Shown here: positions 1 to 8,811 of the stretch, one piece after another
Numbering within the stretch: the first letter of the stretch is position 1
Layout: each line of letters begins with the position of its first letter
Source: a virus
Length of the DNA: 64,000 nt
IMG/VR virus record: IMGVR_UViG_3300025087_000001
Location: 1 to 64,000 of that record
Direction: 5' to 3' (one strand)
Made by a program: the position numbers and the translations under genes
The notes under the pieces: model-generated
Database searches by the model: none
Told to the model about the DNA's origin: nothing
Seen by the model: the letters and a program-made list of their open reading frames with translations, nothing else

Positions 1-1
1 A

Positions 2-625
2 GCATTAAAGCCCCAAGCGACTGAAATACAAAGCCAGTTCAATGAGATTGAGGTGGATTTTTTAAAACAACTGGCATATAAGGGTACTAGGGGTGTATCT
101 ATTCAGGCTACTCAGCAGCCTAGTGATATTAAACCAGTACAAACTACACCCGTAGTTAATAAATTAAAATCACTGTCTAATATACCAACTAAGCCTACGA
201 TTCAACCGATTGAAGTTAAGCCAACGATTAAACCAGCGGCGAAAACTACAACTAAATTAACCAAAACGGTTAATAAAAAACCAACCAACTCTGTTAGGCA
301 AAAAATAAAAGCAGATGGGTTAGGAGAAAGACGATTAACCCCACAGGAAGCCGAGGCAATTGCTCGGGAAGACTTAAAAATAAGTCAAAATAGAAAAAAA
401 TTAAGCGAGATGACTCCTAAAGAAAAAGCTCAAGAAATATTGAGGGTCAATGAGAGACATGCTAAAATCGAACCTACCAATAAGGTTCCCTTAATGACTC
501 CAGAACAAATAGAATTTCATTATATGAAACAACAACAGACTCAATCGTCTGGCGGATCGGACTTAAATCAATTTAACTTACAATTAGCAAATAAATTAGC
601 TGCAATCAAGCAACGGGAGGGATAA
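2..625 (+). CDS. Hypothetical protein, 5' end outside the window
   Basis: The reading frame is open to the left edge with no stop before a GTG at 53, so the gene most likely starts outside the window; GTG 53 has no clear Shine-Dalgarno. What is visible (about 207 codons) has a Pro/Thr/Lys-rich low-complexity linker at about residues 40-100 with KPT and KPV repeats, then a charged, probably helical C-terminal half. Its stop overlaps the next start (TAATG at 623-627), so the two are probably co-translated. No family recognised. Confidence 0.75.
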   Translation, partial: ALKPQATEIQSQFNEIEVDFLKQLAYKGTRGVSIQATQQPSDIKPVQTTPVVNKLKSLSNIPTKPTIQPIEVKPTIKPAAKTTTKLTKTVNKKPTNSVRQKIKADGLGERRLTPQEAEAIAREDLKISQNRKKLSEMTPKEKAQEILRVNERHAKIEPTNKVPLMTPEQIEFHYMKQQQTQSSGGSDLNQFNLQLANKLAAIKQREG

Positions 626-1170
626 TGGGTAAAATTACTAAAAAATCAGAAACTAAAACAAAATCACTTAATGCAAGTCAAAAACTAATTGCATTAGAAG
701 GGCTGACTACTGGTCTCCAACAACAAATTCAAATTTTGGCTGAAGAAATTGATAAGATTGGTCAAGTTGTACAGCTTTTAGCTAGGCGATTAAATGCCAG
801 CAATCAAATCGCTAACATTTCTAGTGATTCTGTAACGCAAGTAATTGTGGACGAGAATGCTAAATCGTTGGAGTCTAAAGTGCAGATGTTGATAGATAAG
901 GGTATAGCGAAAAGGTCGTCCGATGGTCTTATAAAAGACGAACAGTGTTTTGTTGTTGGTCGAGAAATTGATAAGGACGGTAACGTAATTGCACCTAGAA
1001 TACAGTTTGCAGTTGCCTCGTTAGTGGCAGACCTTAAGCCGAAATTTATTGGACAAAAAGAAGGGTCTTTGTTTAAAAACGACGATAGTGAAAGTTCAAT
1101 AGAAATTATGGAGGTATATGATATTATTCCTCCTAAAAAAGAAATTAAATTTGACAAAGATCCTGCATAA
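625..1170 (+). CDS. Hypothetical coiled-coil protein
   Basis: 181 residues. A basic Lys/Thr/Ser-rich N-terminus is followed by a heptad-like helix (about residues 18-65, with LTTGLQQQIQILAEEIDKIG) and a mixed alpha/beta C-terminal half. Start ATG overlaps the previous stop, and GGGAGGG lies just upstream. No enzymatic motif is visible. It may be a structural or assembly protein because it precedes an apparent transcription boundary, but that is inference. Confidence 0.75.
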   Translation: MGKITKKSETKTKSLNASQKLIALEGLTTGLQQQIQILAEEIDKIGQVVQLLARRLNASNQIANISSDSVTQVIVDENAKSLESKVQMLIDKGIAKRSSDGLIKDEQCFVVGREIDKDGNVIAPRIQFAVASLVADLKPKFIGQKEGSLFKNDDSESSIEIMEVYDIIPPKKEIKFDKDPA

Positions 1171-1181
1171 TATTAGCAGTT

Positions 1182-1214
1182 AGATTACGGTGTTTTTTTA
1201 AAATATCGTAATCT
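1182..1214 (+). promoter_or_regulatory. Stem-loop between genes (AGATTACG / CGTAATCT)
   Basis: An 8-bp perfect inverted repeat, AGATTACG at 1182-1189 and CGTAATCT at 1207-1214, encloses a T-rich 17-nt loop and is followed by TTATAAAAAAAC. It could end transcription of the upstream pair or sit in the leader of the gene at 1238. The AATCTTTA at its right arm recurs in two other intergenic regions (near 24.94 and 43.67 kb). Confidence 0.4.
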
Positions 1215-1237
1215 TTATAAAAAAACAGGATGGTACG

Positions 1238-2458
1238 ATGAGAAAATGGACTGATCAAGAAATTATTTTTATTATTCAAAAAAAAGAAGAAACTGATTGG
1301 ACGTGGGCAGAAATAGGCGACGCTTTTGAAAAAAAATTTAAAGAAAATGTTCACTCTGAAGCAATTAGAAAATGTTACCAAAGAAATAAAGATTTATTTT
1401 TACAAAAAGACCACGACCTAAAACTATTAAAAGATGTTCACAGAAGCAAGAAAAACAATTCATACAGAGCCAAAGAAAATCGTACCATCCTCCAATCTTG
1501 GATTGATCGAGAAGATTTACTAGACCAGTTTAAATTACTTCTAGAACAAATTAAACTATCACCGTATAAAGTACCTAAATCATTGGTTTTTAAATCAAAA
1601 GATAATAAAACTAAAGATAAAATGACCATGGAATTGCTGTTAAGTGATATCCATTATGGTAAATTAATCAAAGATGATTGTGGAAATACTGTAGTGTCTT
1701 GTGATGTTATTAGAAAAAGAATTAAAAAAGTGTGTGACCAAGTTGTGAAAGAAATAAAGCGAAACTCTGTCTTTTATGATGTGGAACGAATGGTAATCGG
1801 AATTCTAGGAGATATTATTGAGTCTTCCCATATGCATGGAGAAGAATCTTTAATGGGGTGTGAATTTGGAACCTCAAGACAAATGAATGAAGCGATTGTT
1901 AGTATCTACCATGACCTTTTAATTCCAATATCTTTAACCGGCCTTCCTTGTATCGATATTGTTTGTGTAACTGGAAATCATGATAGATTGGGGAAACAAA
2001 GCACATATGTTAAGCCAGGAGAAAACAATTTAACCTACGTTATCTATAAGCAATTAGAATTGCTATGTCAAGTTGGCGGATTGAAAAATATTAAATTTTC
2101 TATAACCAGTAAAATGTTTACTAATACCGAAATATACGGCTCAACTATAGTTTACGAACACGGTAACGAGCTCTCAAATTTAAATCGTGATACTATGATG
2201 AAACTAATGAATAAGAGACAAGCTCAAATCGGTAAAATTGTAGATTTTTATCGGGTTGGCCACTGGCACGAAAGAGTAGAGTATGGTCAAGGAAAGGTGC
2301 AGGTAAATGGCAGTGTTCCTGGTCAAGACGACTATTCGGAAGGTAAGGGTTTCGACTCCGAAGCTCTCCAAATGCTTAATTATTATATTAAAACCAACAA
2401 AAGAAGAACTAGTTTTTTTAGAAGCTTTCCGATATATCTCGAAGAGAAATCTAACTAA
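1238..2458 (+). CDS. Calcineurin-like metallophosphoesterase with N-terminal HTH-like region
   Basis: 406 residues. The dimetal phosphoesterase motifs appear in order: LLSDIHYG (DxH), GILGDIIESS (GD), CVTGNHDR (GNHD), YEHGNE (H) and VGHWHE (GHxH). The first ~50 residues (MRKWTDQEIIFI... with TWAEIGDAF) resemble a Myb/SANT- or HTH-type DNA-binding segment, which suggests a nucleic-acid substrate, either as nuclease or phosphatase. AGGA lies 8 nt before the ATG. It is the last gene before a strong terminator. Exact substrate unknown. Confidence 0.85.
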   Translation: MRKWTDQEIIFIIQKKEETDWTWAEIGDAFEKKFKENVHSEAIRKCYQRNKDLFLQKDHDLKLLKDVHRSKKNNSYRAKENRTILQSWIDREDLLDQFKLLLEQIKLSPYKVPKSLVFKSKDNKTKDKMTMELLLSDIHYGKLIKDDCGNTVVSCDVIRKRIKKVCDQVVKEIKRNSVFYDVERMVIGILGDIIESSHMHGEESLMGCEFGTSRQMNEAIVSIYHDLLIPISLTGLPCIDIVCVTGNHDRLGKQSTYVKPGENNLTYVIYKQLELLCQVGGLKNIKFSITSKMFTNTEIYGSTIVYEHGNELSNLNRDTMMKLMNKRQAQIGKIVDFYRVGHWHERVEYGQGKVQVNGSVPGQDDYSEGKGFDSEALQMLNYYIKTNKRRTSFFRSFPIYLEEKSN

Positions 2459-2483
2459 AATAACAAAGATACTTTTCTAAACT

Positions 2484-2508
2484 AACCCTCCTAATTGGAG
2501 GGTTTTTT
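2484..2508 (+). terminator. Rho-independent terminator
   Basis: AACCCTCC, loop TAATT, GGAGGGTT, then a run of T (TTTTTTATTTTTT). The 8-bp stem and U-tract lie 26 nt after the stop of the metallophosphoesterase gene and directly before a promoter, so they separate two transcription units. Confidence 0.9.
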
Positions 2509-2514
2509 ATTTTT

Positions 2515-2525
2515 TGTGGTATATA
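2515..2525 (+). promoter_or_regulatory. Extended -10 promoter TGTGGTATATA
   Basis: Matches the recurrent TGTGGTATAAT motif of this genome: TRTG element plus -10 hexamer TATATA at 2520-2525. No good -35 box lies 17 nt upstream, where the terminator stem sits. It should start the replication operon. Confidence 0.75.
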
Positions 2526-2542
2526 GTATTAAGAGAGGATTA

Positions 2543-2596
2543 ATGGCGAATGTTATAAGTAGGTATGCGTCTGAAGAAGAAAATAAAAGAACTTAG
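2543..2596 (+). CDS. Possible 17-residue leader peptide
   Basis: ATG at 2543 follows GAGAGGATTA, a better Shine-Dalgarno than that of the next gene, and reads 17 codons to TAG, overlapping the start of the gene at 2565 in another frame. It could be a leader peptide or translational coupler, or a chance ORF. No homology can be judged at this length. Confidence 0.25.
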   Translation: MANVISRYASEEENKRT

Positions 2597-2933
2597 AGGA
2601 ATAATTGTAGGGCTGGAGATGGAAACTAATTTACTAGAGCACGACTTGAATAGAATTGAAATTGACCTGTTTTATCTGGATAGATTACAAAGAGATTTAA
2701 CCTATAATATTAACCTATTAAGGCGGGACGACATTGTAGCTGTATTGCCAGAATATAAAAAATCAATGGAGGCTCTGGAAGAGGTTAGAACTAATATTAT
2801 TAAATTCAGCAATTTAAGAAAAAAACTACAAAACTCTATTGATAGTAATTTAAAAAAATACGATTTATATTTAACTCAATTTAAAACCGAGTACGGTGGA
2901 GAAACCGTACTTCCATTTAAAAGGAAACCATGA
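2565..2933 (+). CDS. Hypothetical coiled-coil protein
   Basis: 122 residues, nearly all predicted helix with Leu/Ile heptads (KIKELRGIIVGLEMETNLLE) and no Cys. The stop overlaps the next start (ATGA at 2930-2933). As first gene of the replication operon it could be a scaffold or regulator, but no family is recognised. Confidence 0.75.
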   Translation: MRLKKKIKELRGIIVGLEMETNLLEHDLNRIEIDLFYLDRLQRDLTYNINLLRRDDIVAVLPEYKKSMEALEEVRTNIIKFSNLRKKLQNSIDSNLKKYDLYLTQFKTEYGGETVLPFKRKP

Positions 2934-3163
2934 ACCCAAAAGACAAGAAAAAAATACAAGATAAGATCGAACAAGAGAGAGATTTTATCTACTGCCCACG
3001 GCTAAACAATTCTCTAAAGATTTTTATGGATTCTTATCCTGATGGTGTTGAGGACGATAGAATAGCCAAAGTCTTATTACTAGAAAACAATGAGGTTGAT
3101 AATATATTTATGGCAGCTATTAGAAAAATTAGAAAAAAACTTAAAATAAATGTGAGGGACTAG
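2930..3163 (+). CDS. Small hypothetical protein
   Basis: 77 residues, highly charged, ending in a basic tail (IRKIRKKLKINVRD). The stretch DGVEDDRIAKVLLLENNEVDNIF looks like a small helical bundle. Translationally coupled on both sides: ATGA overlap with the preceding gene and a one-base overlap (TAGTG) with the exonuclease gene. Function unknown. Confidence 0.75.
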   Translation: MNPKDKKKIQDKIEQERDFIYCPRLNNSLKIFMDSYPDGVEDDRIAKVLLLENNEVDNIFMAAIRKIRKKLKINVRD

Positions 3164-3795
3164 TGAGAAAATTGTTTTTTGACTGTGAAACGGGAGGGCT
3201 TGACCCTACTATTCATTCTTTATTAACAGCTTATTTCGGTGTATATAACGACGATTTAGAACTGATAGATGAGTTGTATCTCCAATTGAAGCCGGAAGAT
3301 GTTAGCACGATTTGTGTTACGCCAGAAGCAATGCAAGTAACTGGTATTAATTTAGAAGACCACCTTAATGACCCCCAAACAATTACTTACAAAGAAGGAG
3401 CCGTTAAATTAGTAGCCTTACTGGAAAAACATAAGATTCCAAAAAAGAGAAGGCACTATAGGCCGTGTGGTCAGAATATTGATTTTGATATACCCTTTGT
3501 TAAAAACCAATTGTTGGATGGGGAAATCTGGTCAAAATATGTCCATCACAATTCCTTAGATACATTAAGGATATTGACTTTTTTTCAAGAGGCTGGTATA
3601 CTACCTAAAGAACTTGGTAAGTTGGAAAGTATGGTAGAGTATTTTAATATTCCAATGGGCCAAGCCCACAACGCCAAGGAAGATATTAGAATGACGGTCG
3701 ATGTCTATAAAGCTTTTTTGGCTTTGATGAAAAGTAAAAAACATGAAATGGGGATTACGTCAGGTAGTTCTTTATTAGAAATAGTGGAGGAATAA
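3163..3795 (+). CDS. DnaQ-like (DEDDh) 3'-5' exonuclease
   Basis: 210 residues. ExoI motif FFDCETGG (DxE), ExoII CGQNIDFDIPF (D), ExoIII AHNAKEDIRMTVDVY (HxAxxD) give a complete DEDDh active site. It starts at GTG 3163 overlapping the previous TAG. One small gene separates it from the C-family polymerase, so it very probably supplies proofreading in trans, as DnaQ does for DnaE. A clear paralogue lies at 20492-21061. Confidence 0.9.
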   Translation: MRKLFFDCETGGLDPTIHSLLTAYFGVYNDDLELIDELYLQLKPEDVSTICVTPEAMQVTGINLEDHLNDPQTITYKEGAVKLVALLEKHKIPKKRRHYRPCGQNIDFDIPFVKNQLLDGEIWSKYVHHNSLDTLRILTFFQEAGILPKELGKLESMVEYFNIPMGQAHNAKEDIRMTVDVYKAFLALMKSKKHEMGITSGSSLLEIVEE

Positions 3796-4052
3796 TGCCA
3801 TATATAAAACAGGACGATAGATTAAAATTCGATAAAGCTTTGTTGGAGATATTTAAAAATACTCCTAAAAATGCTGGAGAACTAAACTATTTAATCACCT
3901 CCATTTGCTATATGTTTATAGAGCGAGATGTGGCTAAATATCAGGACTTTAATGACGCTATAGGTGCTCTAGAAGGTGCTAAATTAGAAATGTACAGACG
4001 AATAATCTCCCCTTACGAAGATAAGAAAATTGAACAAAACGGAGATGTTTAG
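3795..4052 (+). CDS. Conserved small protein with C-terminal PYEDKKIEQNGDV motif
   Basis: 85 residues beginning MPYIKQDDRLKFD and ending in PYEDKKIEQNGDV. From memory this resembles a short conserved family of unknown function (DUF6899-like) found in phages and bacteria. It sits between the exonuclease and polymerase genes, with one-base overlaps to both (TAATG and TAGTG). Role unknown; position suggests replication. Confidence 0.75.
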   Translation: MPYIKQDDRLKFDKALLEIFKNTPKNAGELNYLITSICYMFIERDVAKYQDFNDAIGALEGAKLEMYRRIISPYEDKKIEQNGDV

Positions 4053-7000
4053 TGAATCATATCGGTACATGTAATCATCCAGAAAGCTATTTGACCGGCT
4101 CTACAGTTAGTTCTATGATTAAACGGTCTAAAGAACTTGGGTTACCATACTTTGCCGTTACCGATAATGGATATATGTCCTGTTCTTTGAAAGCATATTC
4201 ATACGCTAAAAAAAGCGATATTAAACCGATACTGGGTATTGAAATCTTCTTTAAAGATCCAAACTGTCCTATGGCCTTAAATACCCCATCTCAAAATGTT
4301 AAATATTTTAAATTGGTAATACACGCTTTAGACCAACCGGCTTATCAGAAATTAGTCAAAATGTGTAGTAATACCCAAAGAACTAAGATGTATATTGGCG
4401 ATCATAAATTCTATTTGTGGACATGGGCGGACCTCGAGGACCTAAGCAAATTCAACGTAACTGTTTCTAATTCCAACGTAGAAGATATTGTAACTAAACA
4501 TTTATTAGTTAACAGTGCTAGTGTAGGTATGCAATATTATCAAAGGCTATTGGAATTATTTAAAGATAATTTTTATCCGTCTATTGTTCCCTATAAACAC
4601 AATCAATATTGGTCAGAAACGGTAGAAGTCCAATTAAACGGTAAAAAATATTATATTCCGGCTAACGATAGAATAGAAACTGATTATTTTGAACAAGCTA
4701 CAGCTATTGAACTAACTAGAAGGGGAAATAAGCACAAAAAACTACTTTATATCTATATTAATAAAGTTAGATATAAGGTAGCTGAGCCATTTCAAGATAT
4801 TCATGGGGCTAAACTAATCAATACCTTTAGAGATATGCCTACCGGAGATATCCAAACTAAAGCTAATAAGTTTATTATGGCTCTAGCCCAGAAATTTGGA
4901 CAAGCCGGCAAGCTATTGATTAATAATTACGCTTATTATTCAGAAAAAGAAGATAAAATCGTCCAAAATATGCGTTTGGGTGGTGAAAAACAATTCCAAG
5001 CAAGTCAATATATTTGTTCAACCGAAGATATTAAAGAATATCTAATAACTGAATTGGGATTTACCGATAAGGCTATTGAAAAAACCGTTCAAAACAGCTA
5101 TCAATGGGCCGAAAGATTCAAAGACTTTGAGTTAAAGTATAGTTACCGACTCCCAGAGGTTGACGGTAACCCAGAACAGCTTTTAATTGATATAATTAAG
5201 AAAAAAGGTAGAATGAAATGGGATAATCCCCAATATGTACAGCAGTTTAGAGAGGAATTTGATTTATTGACTAAAAATGGTGTAATTAATTTAATACCAT
5301 ATTTCTTACCGATAGAGAAAATATTTGATTTCTACGCCAAGAGTGGGTTTTTAACCGGTCCTGCCAGGGGAAGTGCTGGTGGATTCCTCATATCTTATCT
5401 AGCCGGAATAACCCACTTAGACCCTATTAAATATGGACTATCTAGTGCTAGGTTCCTAACCTTAGATAGAATACAGCAGGGAAATTATCCCGACATAGAT
5501 GCGGACTTTGAAAGTCGTACTCCTTTGGTTGGGCAAGATGGGAATAGTGGGTACTTATATAAAACATACGGAAAAAGAGTTGCCCAAGCGTCAACCCGAA
5601 CCCTTTTAAGGATTAAATCCGCTATTTTAGACGCAAATCGATTTATAAATGGTGGTAAGGTAGATGATTTGGTAGCTGCTTTTAGTAAGTCACTCCCTAA
5701 TACCCCTCAAGGAGTGAATGATAATGAATATGTATTTGGATATGAAGATAATGAGGGTACTTGGCACCCAGGCCTATTAGAAACTAACGATGATTTACAA
5801 AAATATGCCACTGAAAGGCCAAAAGAGTGGGATATAGTTAAAAGAGCCCTATCACTATCTAGACAAAACTCTCGCCATGCTTGTTCATATTTAATTGCCG
5901 ATTGTGATATTGAAGATATTTTGCCGGTTTTTGAAATAGGTGGGGTAAATCGAGTAACCCAACCTGAAGCTAAACAATGTGAAGAGGCTAAGTTAATTAA
6001 ATATGATTTTTTAGTAGTCCAGTCGTTAAAAGATATACGGTTTGCCTTAGACTATATTAATGCTAAAAAAACGAATGAACCACAGTGTATTGGTTGGCAA
6101 CATCCAGAAAGTGGTAGTTATGGTTGTAAACAATGCGATCCTGAAATGTTTAAAGAGGATGGCTGGACTGAAGAGTCAGGGGACGGGTGTTTGGAACCAA
6201 TTTGCCTACATGACCAGGCTGCCAACCTAATATGTCCTAAATGTAATAAAACTATAAAAGATTGTGGCACAATAGAAACTGGTTATTTTTTACATAACGG
6301 AACTAAAACTTACATCTGGGATTTACCAGAAGACCAAAATGTTTTTAAAATGTTAGGTAGTGGAAAAACAGAAAGTGTTTTCCAACTAAATACACAGTCG
6401 GTCACTCCTTTTGTAAAAAGATTACAGCCAAAATCAATACTAGATTGCGCCACTATAACCTCTTTAGTGCGACCAGGACCACTTGATTTTATTGACGAAA
6501 AAACTGGTAGAAATATGGCCGAGGAGTATGTGGCGAGAAATAACGGAACAAGTAGGGGTCACTTAGAAATTCTTAATCAAATGCTACCTGAAACTCATGG
6601 TATTATTGTTTTCCAAGAACAGGTTAGTCGAATATGCCGAGAGTTAGCTGGAATGTCAGTTATAGATTCAGAAAACGTTCGTATAGCTATGGGAAAAAAG
6701 AAAAAGAAACTAATCGACTCCTTAAAACCTGTGTTTATAGAGGGCGCTACTATAAAAGTTGGTAGGGACGTTGCGACCGAAATTTGGTCTATGATGGAAA
6801 CGTTTGCTCGGTATGGTTTTAACAAAAGTCATGCTGTTGGTTACTCCGTAATTTCATACGCTTGCGCCTTTTTAAAGTACCATTACCCCCTAGAATGGTG
6901 GGCAGCAGTACTTAGTAATGCTAAAGATAAAGAGATTAAAGAAGTATTTTATCAGTACACTAGAGATATGGTTTTACCTCCTGATATTAACCTATCTACT

Positions 7001-7843
7001 GAAAAAATGAGTATTGACTATAATTTAAATAAGATTAGAAACAAGTTATCAATGATTGTTGGGGTCGGGGCTAAACTAGCGAATAAAATAATAGAAGGAA
7101 GACCCTATAAATCTATACAAGACTTTGCTAATAAAAAGGTATGTGGTAGTGCAATTGCTAGAAAACTAATCCATGTGGGTGTGCTGGATTCTTTATTTGA
7201 CCCTAAAGATAGTCTACTAGTGAAGATGAAAAAATTTGAAGACGCCGTTATCTATAGAGATTATCTAGAAAAGCTTAATTCTTACGATATTTTAGATCCC
7301 AAACAGGTTAAGCTAAAAGAAAAATACGAAAAAAAGGGCCCAGCAGCATCTAAAATAAACGATTTGTATATCGGAATGACTCCGTTAAAAGATTTTCAGA
7401 TTAAAAAATCAATATTTCCGACTATGAATTTGGATTTAACTAAGATTTTTTTAGAAAATTACGAAGGTGAGATTCACATTACTCCCCAATATCCTGTGAT
7501 TTGTAATAATTTTGGTGAAGAATTTCCCCTTTTAACTGGCGAGCAGCTTCAAAAAATAGATGAAACCAATATTACCCAATACTTTAGGTTTTGTGTTCTC
7601 GGATATATTATAAATGCTGAAGAGTTTGCCTACTCTAATGGGTCTAAAAAAGCCTTAAAGATAGTGGTGGATTCCTCTGGATATACATCTGAAAAGGTTT
7701 TATGGCCAGATTACGATACTGGAATATTGTCATATCCACCAGAACTAAAAGCCGGTGCTGTTTGTTGTTTTTTCTACTACAAAAAGCCCGACAAGCCTTA
7801 TACTAATATTATACGGATACAAATAAAAGCAGAATCTATTTGA
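4052..7843 (+). CDS. dnaE-like: DNA polymerase III alpha-like (C-family) replicative polymerase
   Basis: 1263 residues. C-family landmarks: GPARGSAGGFLISYL, RFLTLDR then YPDIDADFES (catalytic Asp pair), SVFQLNTQSV, SLVRPGPLDF, IVFQEQVSRICRELAG, RIAMGKKKKK, and FNKSHAVGYSVISYA. A helix-hairpin-helix-like segment (KLANKIIEGRPYKSIQDFA) lies near residue 1010. The N-terminal PHP domain looks degenerate: the usual TDHG is TDNG and the HxH motif is not intact, so intrinsic metal-dependent proofreading is unlikely. An insert at about residues 680-745 carries several Cys pairs (CKQC, CPKC) plus His. It starts at GTG 4052. Confidence 0.95.
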   Translation: MNHIGTCNHPESYLTGSTVSSMIKRSKELGLPYFAVTDNGYMSCSLKAYSYAKKSDIKPILGIEIFFKDPNCPMALNTPSQNVKYFKLVIHALDQPAYQKLVKMCSNTQRTKMYIGDHKFYLWTWADLEDLSKFNVTVSNSNVEDIVTKHLLVNSASVGMQYYQRLLELFKDNFYPSIVPYKHNQYWSETVEVQLNGKKYYIPANDRIETDYFEQATAIELTRRGNKHKKLLYIYINKVRYKVAEPFQDIHGAKLINTFRDMPTGDIQTKANKFIMALAQKFGQAGKLLINNYAYYSEKEDKIVQNMRLGGEKQFQASQYICSTEDIKEYLITELGFTDKAIEKTVQNSYQWAERFKDFELKYSYRLPEVDGNPEQLLIDIIKKKGRMKWDNPQYVQQFREEFDLLTKNGVINLIPYFLPIEKIFDFYAKSGFLTGPARGSAGGFLISYLAGITHLDPIKYGLSSARFLTLDRIQQGNYPDIDADFESRTPLVGQDGNSGYLYKTYGKRVAQASTRTLLRIKSAILDANRFINGGKVDDLVAAFSKSLPNTPQGVNDNEYVFGYEDNEGTWHPGLLETNDDLQKYATERPKEWDIVKRALSLSRQNSRHACSYLIADCDIEDILPVFEIGGVNRVTQPEAKQCEEAKLIKYDFLVVQSLKDIRFALDYINAKKTNEPQCIGWQHPESGSYGCKQCDPEMFKEDGWTEESGDGCLEPICLHDQAANLICPKCNKTIKDCGTIETGYFLHNGTKTYIWDLPEDQNVFKMLGSGKTESVFQLNTQSVTPFVKRLQPKSILDCATITSLVRPGPLDFIDEKTGRNMAEEYVARNNGTSRGHLEILNQMLPETHGIIVFQEQVSRICRELAGMSVIDSENVRIAMGKKKKKLIDSLKPVFIEGATIKVGRDVATEIWSMMETFARYGFNKSHAVGYSVISYACAFLKYHYPLEWWAAVLSNAKDKEIKEVFYQYTRDMVLPPDINLSTEKMSIDYNLNKIRNKLSMIVGVGAKLANKIIEGRPYKSIQDFANKKVCGSAIARKLIHVGVLDSLFDPKDSLLVKMKKFEDAVIYRDYLEKLNSYDILDPKQVKLKEKYEKKGPAASKINDLYIGMTPLKDFQIKKSIFPTMNLDLTKIFLENYEGEIHITPQYPVICNNFGEEFPLLTGEQLQKIDETNITQYFRFCVLGYIINAEEFAYSNGSKKALKIVVDSSGYTSEKVLWPDYDTGILSYPPELKAGAVCCFFYYKKPDKPYTNIIRIQIKAESI

Positions 7844-7868
7844 CATAATTGGGAGATTGTGGTAGTTT
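7840..7868 (+). promoter_or_regulatory. Promoter TTGACA-17-TAGTTT with TGTGG
   Basis: TTGACA at 7840-7845 overlaps the polymerase stop codon; TGTGG leads into TAGTTT at 7863-7868 with a 17-bp spacer. Drives the signal-peptide protease gene and probably the downstream replication genes. Confidence 0.7.
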
Positions 7869-7884
7869 AATGGTAGGAGTAGTT

Positions 7885-8592
7885 ATGAAATATATTCTTA
7901 TTGTCCTACTACTAATCAACATTGGTTGGTCAGAAGATCGTATTAAAATAGGTATTATAGATTCTGGCATTAGTATTGTCCAAGCAGAAAACCCTATCCT
8001 ATGTCGTAATGGGTTAAAATCATTCGTACCAGACAGTTCTGGATACGACTCACATGGTCATGGAACCAATATCTTTGGCCTAGTATCTTCAGGCTTAGAT
8101 AGTAAAAAATATTGTATTGTGTCCTATAAAGTTTGGAATTACGATATTACTGCCCGACAATCTTTGCAATATACCATAAAAGCATTAAAACAAGCTAATA
8201 TAGACGGGTTAAGTTATTTAAATATATCTATGAGTGGTGGTGGATACGAGCATAAAGAATTTCTGGAATTAGAGAAGATAACTCATAAGACAATGGTAAT
8301 AGTAGCATCTGGTAATGAAAATAGGGATTTAGACAATATTTGTGATATTTATCCGGCTTGTTATGGAACAATATTAAGTAAAAATTTTTACTCGGTTGGA
8401 GCGATAGACACTGAATCTTCTAATTATGGATCAATAGTTACCTGTTACACAAAAGGCTTACAGATGGGAACACCTGTATTATCAGGTACATCTCAAGCGA
8501 CAGCATATTTTACTAATTTTTTAATAAAAAATAATAAAAATATGGTATATAAGAGAAAGGAAGGTAAGAATGTACGACCCAATTGTTTCTGA
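7885..8592 (+). CDS. Secreted subtilisin-like serine protease
   Basis: 235 residues from ATG 7885, which has GGAG upstream; starting here exposes a signal peptide (MKYILIVLLLINIGWS, cleavage near residue 16). The S8 triad is complete: IIDSGI (Asp), DSHGHGTN (His), SGTSQATAYF (Ser), with oxyanion Asn in VASGNEN. The protein ends about 30 residues after the catalytic Ser, making it a minimal catalytic domain. It presumably acts outside the cytoplasm. A protease of this type inside a replication operon, with its own promoter, is unexpected. Confidence 0.88.
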   Translation: MKYILIVLLLINIGWSEDRIKIGIIDSGISIVQAENPILCRNGLKSFVPDSSGYDSHGHGTNIFGLVSSGLDSKKYCIVSYKVWNYDITARQSLQYTIKALKQANIDGLSYLNISMSGGGYEHKEFLELEKITHKTMVIVASGNENRDLDNICDIYPACYGTILSKNFYSVGAIDTESSNYGSIVTCYTKGLQMGTPVLSGTSQATAYFTNFLIKNNKNMVYKRKEGKNVRPNCF

Positions 8593-8803
8593 GCTTCAAA
8601 CGATCGACAATATAACTGATAAATTAGAGCATAGGGTTAGCCAATCAATAAAAGGGGATTATCTATATTTGCAAATTAAACTTGAAGATAAATTTGTTAT
8701 AAATAAAACATTCTTAAATAATTACGATGGTCGAATTGACTTGCAAAAGGCTAGGGATTCTTTTAATACGGAAGATAAAGTTAAAAAATATTTTGGAATA
8801 TAG
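8570..8803 (+). CDS. Small hypothetical protein
   Basis: 77 residues, acidic, starting at ATG 8570 after GGAAGGTAAGA within the end of the protease gene (23-nt overlap). Mixed alpha/beta composition, no Cys, no motif recognised. Probably co-transcribed with the next gene. Confidence 0.7.
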   Translation: MYDPIVSELQTIDNITDKLEHRVSQSIKGDYLYLQIKLEDKFVINKTFLNNYDGRIDLQKARDSFNTEDKVKKYFGI

Positions 8804-8811
8804 GAGAAAAA

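Noticed and set aside
1145-1381. Minus-strand reading frame opposite the metallophosphoesterase gene
   Set aside because: It is the shadow of a clearly coding frame with conserved motifs and has low-complexity Phe/Lys-rich composition.
4052-7843. Intein in the polymerase
   Set aside because: The Cys-rich insert is only ~65 residues and lacks the N-terminal Cys/Ser and C-terminal HN splice motifs.
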